A DNA stretch of 64,000 nt from Thiobacillus denitrificans. GTDB lineage: Bacteria > Pseudomonadota > Gammaproteobacteria > Burkholderiales > Thiobacillaceae. The stretch spans positions 79,151-143,150 of the forward strand of contig DDRS01000009.1 of assembly GCA_002343685.1 (NCBI GenBank), given 5' to 3'. Below the pieces are notes generated by a model. The model had not been told where the DNA came from and made no database searches. It saw only the letters and a program-made list of their open reading frames with translations. The position numbers were made by a program, and so were the translations under genes. This document shows positions 1 to 8,384 of the stretch, piece after piece (within the stretch, counting starts at the first letter, position 1; each line of letters begins with the position of its first letter).

Positions 1-464
1 TGCGGGATGTTGTGAACCGGGCTGGTGGTGTAGCTGATCGCGCCTTCGGCGTGCTTGCCGGCAGCCTTCACCGCCTCGATCGACACGCGCAGGTTGCGTA
101 CATCGTTCATGGCGTCGAACACGCGGAACACGTCGACGCCGTTGTCGGCGGACTTCTTGACGAAGGCACGTACCACGTCGTCCGAATAGTTGCGGTAGCC
201 GAGCAGGTTCTGTCCGCGCAGCAGCATCTGGATGCGCGTGTTGGGCAGCGCCTTCCTGAGCTTGCGCAGGCGCTCCCACGGATCCTCGCGCAGGAAGCGC
301 ACGCAGGCGTCGAAGGTGGCGCCGCCCCAGGCTTCGAGCGACCAGAAGCCGACCGAATCAAGCTTGCCGCAGATCGGCAGCATGTCTTCGGTGCGCATGC
401 GGGTGGCGATGAGCGACTGGTGGCCGTCGCGCAGGACGAGATCGGTAACGAATACTTTGGTCAT
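1..464 (-). CDS. Pyruvate carboxylase subunit B / oxaloacetate decarboxylase alpha chain (5' part)
   Basis: The first 154 codons of a carboxyltransferase are present and the gene runs off the left edge. The protein starts MTKVFVTDLVLRDGHQS, where the LRDGHQS metal-site motif (residues 11-17) is typical of the HMGL-like TIM barrel of PycB/OadA. The ATG lies 2 nt after the stop of the biotin carboxylase gene, so the two are one transcription unit. Family knowledge: this chain moves the carboxyl group between carboxybiotin and pyruvate/oxaloacetate. The direction (anaplerotic carboxylation or Na+-pumping decarboxylation) cannot be decided without the rest of the operon; the adjacent biotin carboxylase favours two-subunit pyruvate carboxylase. 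Confidence 0.85.
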   Translation of the reverse strand, partial: MTKVFVTDLVLRDGHQSLIATRMRTEDMLPICGKLDSVGFWSLEAWGGATFDACVRFLREDPWERLRKLRKALPNTRIQMLLRGQNLLGYRNYSDDVVRAFVKKSADNGVDVFRVFDAMNDVRNLRVSIEAVKAAGKHAEGAISYTTSPVHNIP

Positions 465-466
465 GT

Positions 467-1885
467 TTACAACCCTTGGTGAGCGGCGATGGCGGCGGCG
501 ATGGCGGCGGCGATCACTTCCGGCGGTTTCTTTTCGGTGTACTGGGTGAGTTCGGGGTGCGTTTCGACGAAACTGGTGTTGAAACGCCCGCTGCGGAACT
601 CGGGATTCTTGAGGATTTCCTGGTAATACGGAATCGTCGTCTTCACGCCATACACGAGCATGTCGGACAGCGCGCGGCGGCCGCGCTCGACGGCGGATTC
701 CCAGGTCAGGTTCCACACCGTGAGCTTCGCGCACATCGAATCGAAGTAGGGCGGGATCACGTAGTCGGTGTAGATCGCCGCGTCCACCCGTACGCCTGGG
801 CCGCCCGGCGAATAATAGCGCGTGATGCGGCCCAGGCTGGGGAGGAACTCGTTTTTCGGGTCTTCTGCGTTGACGCGGAATTCGATCGCGTAGCCGCGAT
901 GCGCGATGGCTTCCTGCTTGTATTGCAGCGGCAGGCCGGAGGCGATGCGGATCTGCTCCTGCACGATGTCGACGCCGGTGATGGTCTCGGTGATCGGGTG
1001 CTCGACCTGCAGCCGGGTGTTCATTTCCATGAAATAGAACTGGTTGTCCTGGTCGAGCAGGAACTCCACCGTGCCGGCATTGACGTAGCCCACTGCCTTG
1101 GCGGCGCGTACCGCGAGCTTGCCGATGTACTGGCGCTGCGCCTCGGTCAGCTGCGGGCTCGGCGCGATTTCGATGAGCTTCTGGTTGCGCCGCTGGATCG
1201 AGCAGTCGCGCTCGAACAGGTGGATGATGTTGCCCTGGGTGTCGCCGAGGATCTGCACCTCGATGTGCTTGGGTTGCACCACGCATTTCTCGACGAAGAC
1301 CTCGGGCTTGCCGAAGGCCTTGCTGGCCTCGGATACCACGCGGTCGTAGTTCTTCAGCAGGTCTTCCTCGCTGTCGCAGCGGCGGATGCCGCGGCCGCCG
1401 CCGCCGTTCGTGGCCTTGAGCATGACCGGATAGCTGATCCTGTTGGCCAGCGCGCGCGCTTCCTCGACGTTTTCCAGGTTGTGGTCGGAGCCCGGCACCA
1501 CCGGGATGCCGGCGGCGATCATCGCATTGCGGGCCTGGATCTTGTCGCCCATGCGGCGGATCACCTCGGGCGAGGGACCGATGAAGCGGATGCCGCGGCG
1601 GGCGCAGATGGTCGCCAGGTCAGGGTTCTCGGAGAGAAAACCGTAGCCGGGGTGCAGCGCGTCGCAGCCCGATGCAGCCGCCAGATTGACCAGCGTGTGC
1701 GCGTTCAGGTAGCCGAGAATCGGTTCCTTGCCGATGTGGTAGGCCTCATCGGCCTTCTTCACATGGAGGGCGTGACGATCGGCATCGGTGTAGATAGCGA
1801 CCGACTTGATGCCCAGTTCGGCGCAGGCGCGCACGATGCGGACGGCGATCTCGCCCCGGTTGGCGACCAGTATTTTCTTAAGCAT
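467..1885 (-). CDS. Biotin carboxylase subunit (pyruvate carboxylase subunit A / AccC-like)
   Basis: A 472-residue biotin carboxylase, the usual length of free-standing AccC/PycA. It has the N-terminal ANRGEIAVRI motif (residues 8-17), the glycine-rich ATP-grasp loop KATNGGGGRG near residue 160 and the EMNTRLQVEHPITE active-site segment near residue 290. It carboxylates biotin on a carrier domain using ATP and bicarbonate. A carboxyltransferase gene follows 2 nt downstream and no accB is next to it, so it probably serves a two-subunit pyruvate carboxylase rather than acetyl-CoA carboxylase. It diverges from the yceD-plsX operon. The exact role (pycA or accC) is inference. Confidence 0.9.
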   Translation of the reverse strand: MLKKILVANRGEIAVRIVRACAELGIKSVAIYTDADRHALHVKKADEAYHIGKEPILGYLNAHTLVNLAAASGCDALHPGYGFLSENPDLATICARRGIRFIGPSPEVIRRMGDKIQARNAMIAAGIPVVPGSDHNLENVEEARALANRISYPVMLKATNGGGGRGIRRCDSEEDLLKNYDRVVSEASKAFGKPEVFVEKCVVQPKHIEVQILGDTQGNIIHLFERDCSIQRRNQKLIEIAPSPQLTEAQRQYIGKLAVRAAKAVGYVNAGTVEFLLDQDNQFYFMEMNTRLQVEHPITETITGVDIVQEQIRIASGLPLQYKQEAIAHRGYAIEFRVNAEDPKNEFLPSLGRITRYYSPGGPGVRVDAAIYTDYVIPPYFDSMCAKLTVWNLTWESAVERGRRALSDMLVYGVKTTIPYYQEILKNPEFRSGRFNTSFVETHPELTQYTEKKPPEVIAAAIAAAIAAHQGL

Positions 1886-1919
1886 GGGTTCGCCTGAAGT
1901 TGGGATGGCTAGGGTTTCT

Positions 1920-1948
1920 TTGACAAAAAGAACGCGAAATCATATCAT
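1920..1948 (+). promoter_or_regulatory. Sigma70 promoter of the yceD-rpmF-plsX-fab operon
   Basis: TTGACA (1920-1925) and TATCAT (1943-1948) are separated by 17 bp, 11 of 12 matches to the consensus. The predicted start near 1955 gives a leader of about 37 nt before the yceD ATG. It is the best housekeeping promoter in the window. Confidence 0.8.
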
Positions 1949-1991
1949 TGCGGGCTAATGTTGTTGACCATATCCACCGGGGTGCGTCGCC

Positions 1992-2423
1992 ATGCTTCCG
2001 TCTGTTGAGGTCGATCCATGGCGTTTTTGCAGGGATGCGCAGTCGTGGGAAATCCAGTCCGATGTGGCTGCGTTTCCGCGACTTGCCCGTGAATTTACGC
2101 AAGGCGCGCTGTTCTGTCGAGTTGTCGGGCGTGTGGACCAGCGTGGCAGCTTGTCCCTGCACGTGTCGATCAGCGGCGAGGTGGGGCTGACCTGCCAGCG
2201 TTGCCTGGGAAACATGCCTTATACGGTCGGGCTTGAGCGCACGTTGTATCTGGCGCGCAACGAGGCCGAGCTGGAACGATTGGACGCGTTGCCTGGCAGT
2301 GATGCGATTCAGGCAGGCGAGCGATTGAGTCTGGTCGAGCTGGTTGAGGATGAAGTGTTGTTGAGCCTGCCGCTTGCACCCATGCACGCAGAAGGTGAAT
2401 GCTCCCTACGTGGAGCGCAATAG
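1992..2423 (+). CDS. yceD: YceD family (DUF177) protein, 23S rRNA accumulation factor
   Basis: A 143-residue DUF177 protein. The central ISGEVGLTCQRCLGNM segment (about residues 59-74) with the CxxC pair is the family signature, and the C-terminal half is acidic. It sits directly before rpmF and the plsX-fab genes, the classic bacterial arrangement. Known for the family: YceD is needed for normal 23S rRNA accumulation in E. coli, with a plant homologue acting in plastids; the molecular activity is not settled. The ATG at 1992 is about 37 nt after the predicted transcription start. Confidence 0.9.
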   Translation: MLPSVEVDPWRFCRDAQSWEIQSDVAAFPRLAREFTQGALFCRVVGRVDQRGSLSLHVSISGEVGLTCQRCLGNMPYTVGLERTLYLARNEAELERLDALPGSDAIQAGERLSLVELVEDEVLLSLPLAPMHAEGECSLRGAQ

Positions 2424-2469
2424 GTTTTGGGTGCCGGAATCCGGCGCCACGATTTTTAAGGAGTATGAA

Positions 2470-2649
2470 ATGGCAGTCCAGCAGAACAAAAAATCCCCGT
2501 CCAAGCGTGGCATGCACCGCTCGCACGATTTTCTGACCAACCCGCCGCTGGCCGTCGAGCCGACCACGGGTGAAGCGCACCTGCGCCACCATATCAGCCC
2601 CAACGGCTTTTATCGCGGTCGCAAAGTCGTCAAGGCCAAAGGCGAATAA
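2470..2649 (+). CDS. rpmF: 50S ribosomal protein L32
   Basis: A 59-residue basic protein starting MAVQQNKKSPSKRGMHRSHD, typical L32 of the type without zinc cysteines. AAGGAG lies 7 nt before the ATG, which decides this start over an upstream in-frame ATG at 2374 that would add an unrelated 32-residue extension overlapping yceD. It is a structural protein of the large ribosomal subunit. Placement between yceD and plsX couples ribosome and lipid synthesis genes, as in many proteobacteria. Confidence 0.97.
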   Translation: MAVQQNKKSPSKRGMHRSHDFLTNPPLAVEPTTGEAHLRHHISPNGFYRGRKVVKAKGE

Positions 2650-2717
2650 TTCATTTGCGCGCCATGGCGTGATGGTTGCCGCCCGGCGCGATCCACTCAG
2701 CCAACGATTCCGGCTGT

Positions 2718-3737
2718 ATGAGAAACATCACAGTCGCCATTGATGTCATGGGGGGCGATCACGGCCCCCATGTCACGGTCCCGGCGGCGATCCGTTGTCT
2801 TGCGCGTCATCCTGACCTGAACGTGATTCTGATCGGGCCGCAGGACATTGTCGCGGCCGAACTCAAGGCGCGCCGGGCCAAGACCGGTCCCCGTCTCATC
2901 GTGCGCCACGCCAGCCAGGTAGTGGCGATGGACGAGGCGCCGGCATTGGCTCTGCGCGGCAAGAAGGATTCCTCGATGCGCGTGGCCATCGACCTCGTCA
3001 AGTCCGGCGAGGCCGATGCCTGCGTGTCGGCGGGCAATACCGGCGCCCTGATGGCGACCGCGCGCTTCGTCCTGAAAACCCTCCCCGGTATCGACCGTCC
3101 CGCCATTGCTGCCGTCATGCCGACGACCACGGGGCATGCGCTGGTGCTCGACATGGGCGCCAACGTCGATTGCTCGGCCGAACACCTGCTGCAGTTCGGC
3201 ATCATGGGCGCGATGCTGGTATCGGCCGTGGAGCACAAGCCGAACCCGAGTGTCGGCCTGCTGAACATCGGTGAGGAAGACATCAAGGGCAACGAAATGG
3301 TGAAGCAGGCTGCCGAACTGCTGCGCGACAGCCACCTGAATTTCTACGGCAACGTCGAAGGCAACGACATTTTCAAAGGCACGACCGACGTGGTGGTGTG
3401 CGACGGCTTTGTCGGCAACGTAACGTTGAAGGCCTCCGAGGGGCTTGCCAAGATGATTTCCACGACCCTGCGTGCCGAATTCCGCCGCAACTGGCTGACT
3501 CGCCTCGCCGGCCTGCTGGCCATGCCGGTGCTGAGCGCTTTCAAACGCCGGATGGACCCGCGCCGCTACAATGGTGCCACGCTGCTGGGGCTCAAGGGGG
3601 TCGTGGTGAAGAGCCATGGTTCGGCCGACCGCTTTGCCTTCGAACACGCGATCGAAACCGCCAGCGACGAAGTCCGCAACAACGTGCTGAAACGCATTAC
3701 CGATCAGATCCAACTCCTGCAACGGGTAGCCGCTTGA
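2718..3737 (+). CDS. plsX: Phosphate acyltransferase PlsX
   Basis: A 339-residue PlsX, which converts acyl-ACP to acyl-phosphate for glycerolipid synthesis at the inner membrane. The start MRNITVAIDVMGGDHGP carries the invariant DxMGGDxxP motif; CVSAGNTGALMA near residue 105 and CDGFVGNVTLK near residue 230 are further family blocks. The ATG at 2718 is preferred to an in-frame TTG at 2676, which would only add 14 residues before the conserved N-terminus. Its stop overlaps the TTG start of fabH (TTGA), indicating translational coupling. Confidence 0.96.
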   Translation: MRNITVAIDVMGGDHGPHVTVPAAIRCLARHPDLNVILIGPQDIVAAELKARRAKTGPRLIVRHASQVVAMDEAPALALRGKKDSSMRVAIDLVKSGEADACVSAGNTGALMATARFVLKTLPGIDRPAIAAVMPTTTGHALVLDMGANVDCSAEHLLQFGIMGAMLVSAVEHKPNPSVGLLNIGEEDIKGNEMVKQAAELLRDSHLNFYGNVEGNDIFKGTTDVVVCDGFVGNVTLKASEGLAKMISTTLRAEFRRNWLTRLAGLLAMPVLSAFKRRMDPRRYNGATLLGLKGVVVKSHGSADRFAFEHAIETASDEVRNNVLKRITDQIQLLQRVAA

Positions 3738-4693
3738 CCTATTCCCGCATTCTCGGCACCGGCAGCTATCTGCCTGTGCGCATCCTCACCAACGCCGATC
3801 TCGAAAAACTGGTCGAGACGAACGATCAATGGATCGTCGAACGCACCGGCATCCGCGAACGCCATATCGCCGCCGAAGGCGAATTCACCAGCGACCTCGC
3901 CATCCAGGCGGCACGCGCCGCACTCGACGTGGCAGGCCTGAAGCCAGACGACATCGATCTGTTGCTGGTTGCCACCACGACGCCCGACCTGGTGTTCCCC
4001 AGCACGGCCTGCATCGTGCAATCCAAGCTGGGGATGACCAACGGCAAGCCCGCTTTCGATCTGCAGGCGGTATGCAGCGGTTTCGTATACGCCCTGTCGG
4101 TGGCCGACCAGTTCATCAAGACCGGCGCGGCCCGGCACGTGCTGGTGATCGGTGCCGAAACGCTGTCGCGCATCACCGACTGGAACGACCGTAGCAACTG
4201 CATCTTGTGGGGAGACGGCGCGGGTGCCGTGGTGCTGGGGGCGTCTGCCGAGCCGGGCATCATCGCCACCCATATCCATGCCGACGGTCGCCACAAGGAA
4301 TTGCTGCGCACTACCACCGGCGCTTCGACCGGTATGCGCGAACCGGCACTGATGCGGATGGAAGGCAACGCCGTGTTCAAGATGGCGGTCAATACGCTCG
4401 ACCGCATCGTCGATGAAACGCTGGAAGCCAATGGTCTTTCCAAATCCGACATCGACTGGCTGGTGCCGCACCAGGCCAATATCCGCATCATTTCGGCCAC
4501 CGCGAAAAAGCTCGGCATGAGCATGGACAACGTCGTCACCACGGTTGCCGGCCATGGCAATACCTCGGCGGCCTCGGTACCGCTGGCGTTCGACGTGGCG
4601 GTGCGTGACGGCCGCATCCAGCGCGGCCAGACCGTGCTGATGGAGGCCTTCGGCGGCGGCTTCACCTGGGGCTCGGCGCTGCTCAAGTATTAA
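3734..4693 (+). CDS. fabH: Beta-ketoacyl-ACP synthase III
   Basis: A 319-residue KAS III that condenses acetyl-CoA with malonyl-ACP to start fatty acid synthesis. The catalytic triad is visible: Cys114 in QAVCSGFVYA, His in WLVPHQANIRI and Asn in AGHGNTSAAS. The start is a TTG overlapping the plsX stop by 4 nt; MTYSRILGTGSYLP matches the conserved family N-terminus, so longer in-frame versions are rejected. Followed by fabD after 12 nt in the standard plsX-fabHDG order. Confidence 0.96.
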   Translation: MTYSRILGTGSYLPVRILTNADLEKLVETNDQWIVERTGIRERHIAAEGEFTSDLAIQAARAALDVAGLKPDDIDLLLVATTTPDLVFPSTACIVQSKLGMTNGKPAFDLQAVCSGFVYALSVADQFIKTGAARHVLVIGAETLSRITDWNDRSNCILWGDGAGAVVLGASAEPGIIATHIHADGRHKELLRTTTGASTGMREPALMRMEGNAVFKMAVNTLDRIVDETLEANGLSKSDIDWLVPHQANIRIISATAKKLGMSMDNVVTTVAGHGNTSAASVPLAFDVAVRDGRIQRGQTVLMEAFGGGFTWGSALLKY

Positions 4694-4705
4694 GAAGGAC
4701 ACGTG

Positions 4706-5629
4706 ATGAAACTCGCATTCGTATTTCCCGGGCAGGGCTCGCAATCGGTCGGCATGATGCAGGGGTGGGGCGATCGCGCCGAAGTCCGTGCGACCTTTGC
4801 CGAAGCCTCCGGCGCGCTCGGCCTGGACTTGTGGGCACTGGTGACCGACGGCCCGACTGATCTGCTGAACCAGACCATCAACACTCAGCCCGCGATGCTC
4901 GCGGCCGATATCGCCGCCTGGCGTGTGTGGCAGGGAGCGGGCGGCGCGGCGCCCGCGTTGCTGGCCGGCCATAGCCTGGGCGAATACGCGGCTTTGGTCG
5001 CGGCGGGTTCGTTGGGCTTCGCCGACGCGATCAGGCTGGTGCGCTTCCGCGCCGAGGCCATGCAGGCTGCAGTGCCCGAAGGTGTCGGCGCGATGGCGGC
5101 GATTCTGGGACTGGACGACGATGCCGTGCGTGCGGTCTGCGCCGACGCGGCGGCAGGCGAAGTCGTCGAGGCGGTCAATCTCAACTCGCCCGGCCAGGTC
5201 GTGATCGCAGGCAACAAGGCCGCAGTCGAACGCGCGATGGCGCTGGCGAAGGAAAAGGGCGCCAAGCGTGCCCTGCCGCTACCGGTCAGCGTGCCGTCGC
5301 ATTCCTCGCTGATGCGGCCGGCTGCCGACAAGCTGCTGGCGCATCTGCAGGGTGTGGCGATTGCGGCGCCGACCATCCCCGTGCTGCACAATACCGACGT
5401 GCAAAGCCATGCCGATGCGGATGCGATCCGTGCCGCGCTGGCAAAGCAGTTGCATACCCCGGTGCGCTGGGTCGAGACCGTGCAGGCCCTGAAAGCCGCC
5501 GGTATCGAGCGGGTGATCGAATGCGGCCCTGGCAAGGTGCTGGCAGGCCTCAATAAACGCATCGACGACAGCCTGCCGGCCGTGGCGCTGGTCGACGAAG
5601 CCAGCCTGCAGGCTGCATTGAACAACTGA
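4706..5629 (+). CDS. fabD: Malonyl-CoA:ACP transacylase
   Basis: A 307-residue malonyl transferase that loads malonate on ACP. It begins MKLAFVFPGQGSQ, has the nucleophile elbow GHSLGEYAAL (Ser90) and the PSHSSLM block with the catalytic His. AAGGAC lies about 8 nt before the ATG at 4706; a GTG one codon upstream is possible but less likely. It lies between fabH and fabG. Confidence 0.96.
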   Translation: MKLAFVFPGQGSQSVGMMQGWGDRAEVRATFAEASGALGLDLWALVTDGPTDLLNQTINTQPAMLAADIAAWRVWQGAGGAAPALLAGHSLGEYAALVAAGSLGFADAIRLVRFRAEAMQAAVPEGVGAMAAILGLDDDAVRAVCADAAAGEVVEAVNLNSPGQVVIAGNKAAVERAMALAKEKGAKRALPLPVSVPSHSSLMRPAADKLLAHLQGVAIAAPTIPVLHNTDVQSHADADAIRAALAKQLHTPVRWVETVQALKAAGIERVIECGPGKVLAGLNKRIDDSLPAVALVDEASLQAALNN

Positions 5630-5640
5630 CAGGGGACAAC

Positions 5641-6411
5641 ATGCTGCAAGGACGCCTCGCGCACGGCGCGAATCTTGAAGGGCAGGTGGCACTGGTCACC
5701 GGTGCCAGCCGCGGAATCGGCCAGGCGATCGCGCTGGCGCTTGGCCAAGCCGGCGCCACCGTCATAGGGACCGCCACCAGCGACAAGGGCGCACAGGCGA
5801 TCAGCGATTACCTCGCCGCGGCCAGCATCAAGGGCAGCGGAATGAAGCTCAACGTCACCGACGCGGCCGAGGTCGACGCCGTGATCGCCGCGACCGAGAA
5901 GGATTTCGGCGCCATCGGCATTCTGGTCAACAACGCCGGCATCACCCGCGACAACCTGTTGATGCGGATGAAGGACGAGGAATGGGACGACATCCTGGCG
6001 ACCAACCTCACCTCCGTGTTCCGCCTGTCGCGCGCCGTGCTGCGCGCGATGATGAAGGCGCGCGCCGGCCGCATCATTTCCATCGCGTCGGTGGTGGGCG
6101 CGATGGGCAATGCCGGACAGACCAACTACAGCGCGGCGAAGGCCGGGATCATGGGCTTCACCAAGTCGCTGGCGCGTGAGGTCGGCAGCCGTAACATCAC
6201 GGTGAACTGCGTGGCCCCGGGTTTCATCGACACCGACATGACGCGCGCCTTGCCGGACGCACAGCGCGAGGCGCTGCTTGCCCATATCCCGCTGGGCCGG
6301 TTGGGCGCCGCCGAAGATATCGCGCAGGCTGTCGCTTTCCTGGCATCGCCGGCCGCAGGTTACATTTCCGGCACCACCCTGCACGTAAACGGCGGCATGT
6401 ACATGGCGTGA
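5641..6411 (+). CDS. fabG: 3-oxoacyl-ACP reductase
   Basis: A 256-residue short-chain dehydrogenase that reduces 3-oxoacyl-ACP with NADPH. It shows the TGASRGIG cofactor loop (residues 20-27), NNAG, the catalytic Ser in IASVVG and YxxxK in NYSAAKAG. It is about 10 residues longer at the N-terminus than most FabG; AGGGGAC before the ATG at 5641 supports this start and no other start codon precedes the conserved block. It follows fabD by 11 nt and is separated from acpP by a stem-loop. Confidence 0.95.
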   Translation: MLQGRLAHGANLEGQVALVTGASRGIGQAIALALGQAGATVIGTATSDKGAQAISDYLAAASIKGSGMKLNVTDAAEVDAVIAATEKDFGAIGILVNNAGITRDNLLMRMKDEEWDDILATNLTSVFRLSRAVLRAMMKARAGRIISIASVVGAMGNAGQTNYSAAKAGIMGFTKSLAREVGSRNITVNCVAPGFIDTDMTRALPDAQREALLAHIPLGRLGAAEDIAQAVAFLASPAAGYISGTTLHVNGGMYMA

Positions 6412-6440
6412 CCGCCCCCGAAAGTTTGGTAAAATCGTCC

Positions 6441-6461
6441 GGCTTCAATTTTGTTGAAGCC
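6441..6461 (+). terminator. Stem-loop in the fabG-acpP gap (attenuator or terminator)
   Basis: A perfect 8-bp inverted repeat, GGCTTCAA (6441-6448) and TTGAAGCC (6454-6461), with loop TTTTG, is followed by TTATTT. It lies 22 nt before the acpP start codon. It could end part of the fabG transcript, or protect the 5' end of the abundant acpP mRNA. A TAAAAT sequence at 6430-6435 could be the -10 of a separate acpP promoter. Confidence 0.5.
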
Positions 6462-6483
6462 TTATTTCAAGAGAGGATCAGTA

Positions 6484-6717
6484 ATGGATAACGTACAGCG
6501 TGTAATTAAGGTCGTCGCCGAGCAATTGGGCGTCAACGAAGCGGACATCAAGAATGAGTCCTCCTTCGTCGGCGACCTTGGCGCCGACTCGCTCGACACG
6601 GTTGAGCTGGTGATGGCGCTGGAAGAAGAGTTCGGCTGTGAAATCCCCGACGAAGATGCGGAAAAGATCACCACCGTCCAGCAGGCGATCGACTACGTCA
6701 ACAGCCACTCGAGCTGA
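6484..6717 (+). CDS. acpP: Acyl carrier protein
   Basis: A 77-residue acidic ACP. The phosphopantetheine attachment serine is Ser36 in DLGADSLDTVE. AGAGGA precedes the ATG at 6484; upstream in-frame starts fall inside the leader hairpin. It carries growing acyl chains for all fab enzymes encoded around it and for the plsX and LPS pathways. Codon usage fits a highly expressed gene. Confidence 0.98.
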   Translation: MDNVQRVIKVVAEQLGVNEADIKNESSFVGDLGADSLDTVELVMALEEEFGCEIPDEDAEKITTVQQAIDYVNSHSS

Positions 6718-6884
6718 TCGTTCACCCGGCTATTGAGTCGATCTGGCCATGTGCGAAGCTGCGAGTGCGCGTTGCCTGCCCGCTTGCTTGGCGGGGTTCG
6801 CTGGTCGTCCAATAGTGCGCTTTTCAATGTTCAATGATTCGGCGTACACCCGTATCGTGTCGGATCACTAAAAAGGACTGACTT

Positions 6885-8117
6885 TTGTCCAAGCGTCGCG
6901 TTGTCGTGACCGGCCTGGGAATCATCTCCCCGGTCGGCAATACCATCCCGGAGGCCTGGGACAATCTGGTTGCCGGTCGCACCGGGATCGCCCGGATTAC
7001 CCGTTTCGATCCTTCGCCTTTCGCCTCCCATATGGCGGGCGAGGTGAAGGGTTTTGACGTCGAGCAATATCTCAATCCCAAGGAAGCGCGCCGCATGGAT
7101 GTCTTCATCCAGTTCGGCATGGCCGCCGGCATCCAGGCAATCCGTGATTCGGGCCTCGAAGTCACCGAAGCCAATGCCGAACGCATCGGCATCAACATCG
7201 GCTCCGGCATCGGCGGTTTACCGCTGATCGAGGAGACGCATTCCCTGCTGATGGAATCCGGCCCGCGGAAGATTTCTCCCTTCTTCATTCCGGGGTCCAT
7301 CATCAACATGATTTCCGGCAACCTTTCGATCCTGTATGGGATGAAAGGCCCCAACCTGGGGGTCGTCACCGCTTGCACCACTGGTCTGCATGCCATTGGC
7401 CTGTCGGCCCGCCTGATTGAGCATGGTGACGCGGACGTGATGGTCGCCGGCGGCGCCGAGTGCGCCACTTCACCGCTCGGCGTGGGCGGTTTTGCCGCCG
7501 CGCGTGCGCTGTCCACCCGCAACGACGACCCAGCCACTGCCAGTCGCCCGTGGGACAAGGATCGTGACGGCTTCGTGCTGGGTGAGGGCGCCGGTGTGCT
7601 GGTGCTCGAGGAATACGAACACGCCAAGGCGCGCGGTGCGAAGATCTACGCCGAAGTGACGGGTTTCGGCATGAGCGGCGATGCCTATCACATGACGGCG
7701 CCGAGTACCGACGGTCCCCGTCGTGCCATGCTGAATGCGATGCGCGACGCTGGCGTGAATCCCGACCAGATCAACTATATCAACGCGCACGGTACTTCGA
7801 CCCCGTTGGGCGACAAGAACGAAACCGACGCGATCAAGCTTGCCCTGGGCGATGCGGCCTACAAGACCGTGGTCAACTCGACCAAGTCGATGACCGGTCA
7901 CCTGCTGGGCGGCGCCGGTGGCGTGGAATCGGTGTTCACGGTGTTGGCGGTGCATCACCAACTGTCGCCGCCGACCATCAACATCTTCTCGCAAGATCCG
8001 GAATGCGATCTCGATTACTGCGCCAACACGGCGCGCGACATGAAGATCGACTTTGCGCTCAAGAACAATTTCGGGTTTGGCGGCACCAACGGCTCGCTGG
8101 TTTTCAAGCGCGCCTGA
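6885..8117 (+). CDS. fabF: Beta-ketoacyl-ACP synthase II
   Basis: A 410-residue elongating condensing enzyme. The Cys-His-His triad is present: Cys164 in VTACTTGLHA, His in INAHGTSTPLGD (about 303) and His in SMTGHLLGGAGG (about 340). The start is TTG with AAAAAGGA upstream, and MSKRRVVVTGLG is the family N-terminus. The 167-bp gap to acpP contains a small CCCGC/GCGGG hairpin and no gene. Confidence 0.96.
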   Translation: MSKRRVVVTGLGIISPVGNTIPEAWDNLVAGRTGIARITRFDPSPFASHMAGEVKGFDVEQYLNPKEARRMDVFIQFGMAAGIQAIRDSGLEVTEANAERIGINIGSGIGGLPLIEETHSLLMESGPRKISPFFIPGSIINMISGNLSILYGMKGPNLGVVTACTTGLHAIGLSARLIEHGDADVMVAGGAECATSPLGVGGFAAARALSTRNDDPATASRPWDKDRDGFVLGEGAGVLVLEEYEHAKARGAKIYAEVTGFGMSGDAYHMTAPSTDGPRRAMLNAMRDAGVNPDQINYINAHGTSTPLGDKNETDAIKLALGDAAYKTVVNSTKSMTGHLLGGAGGVESVFTVLAVHHQLSPPTINIFSQDPECDLDYCANTARDMKIDFALKNNFGFGGTNGSLVFKRA

Positions 8118-8240
8118 CCTCCGCGGTGGACCGCGCCCCATCGCATCCGATCAAGCCGGCTGCCTGACGTGGCCGTGCTTGATGCCTTGCGTGCGGTGTG
8201 TCCAGACGGCACCATGAGCGGCTGTTCCAAGGGACACACC

Positions 8241-8384
8241 ATGCCGATTATCCATGAACCGCAGCGGGTACCGCGCTACAACCGCACCGGCAGCGATATC
8301 AGCCGTGACGGCCGCTTCGTTTTCAATGTCCGGACGCGCAGCATCCTGCTGCGCGGTCTGTGGCACCTACTGGAAATCGCATGA
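8241..8384 (+). CDS. Possible 47-residue small protein between fabF and pabC
   Basis: An open frame of 47 codons starts MPIIHEPQRVPRYNRTGSDI. AAGGGA is placed 7 nt before the ATG and its stop overlaps the pabC start (ATGA), the layout of a translationally coupled leader gene. I recognise no domain. The frame stays open upstream to a GTG at 8169. It may be a genuine small basic protein, a translational leader for pabC or chance; conservation is needed to decide. Confidence 0.3.
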   Translation: MPIIHEPQRVPRYNRTGSDISRDGRFVFNVRTRSILLRGLWHLLEIA

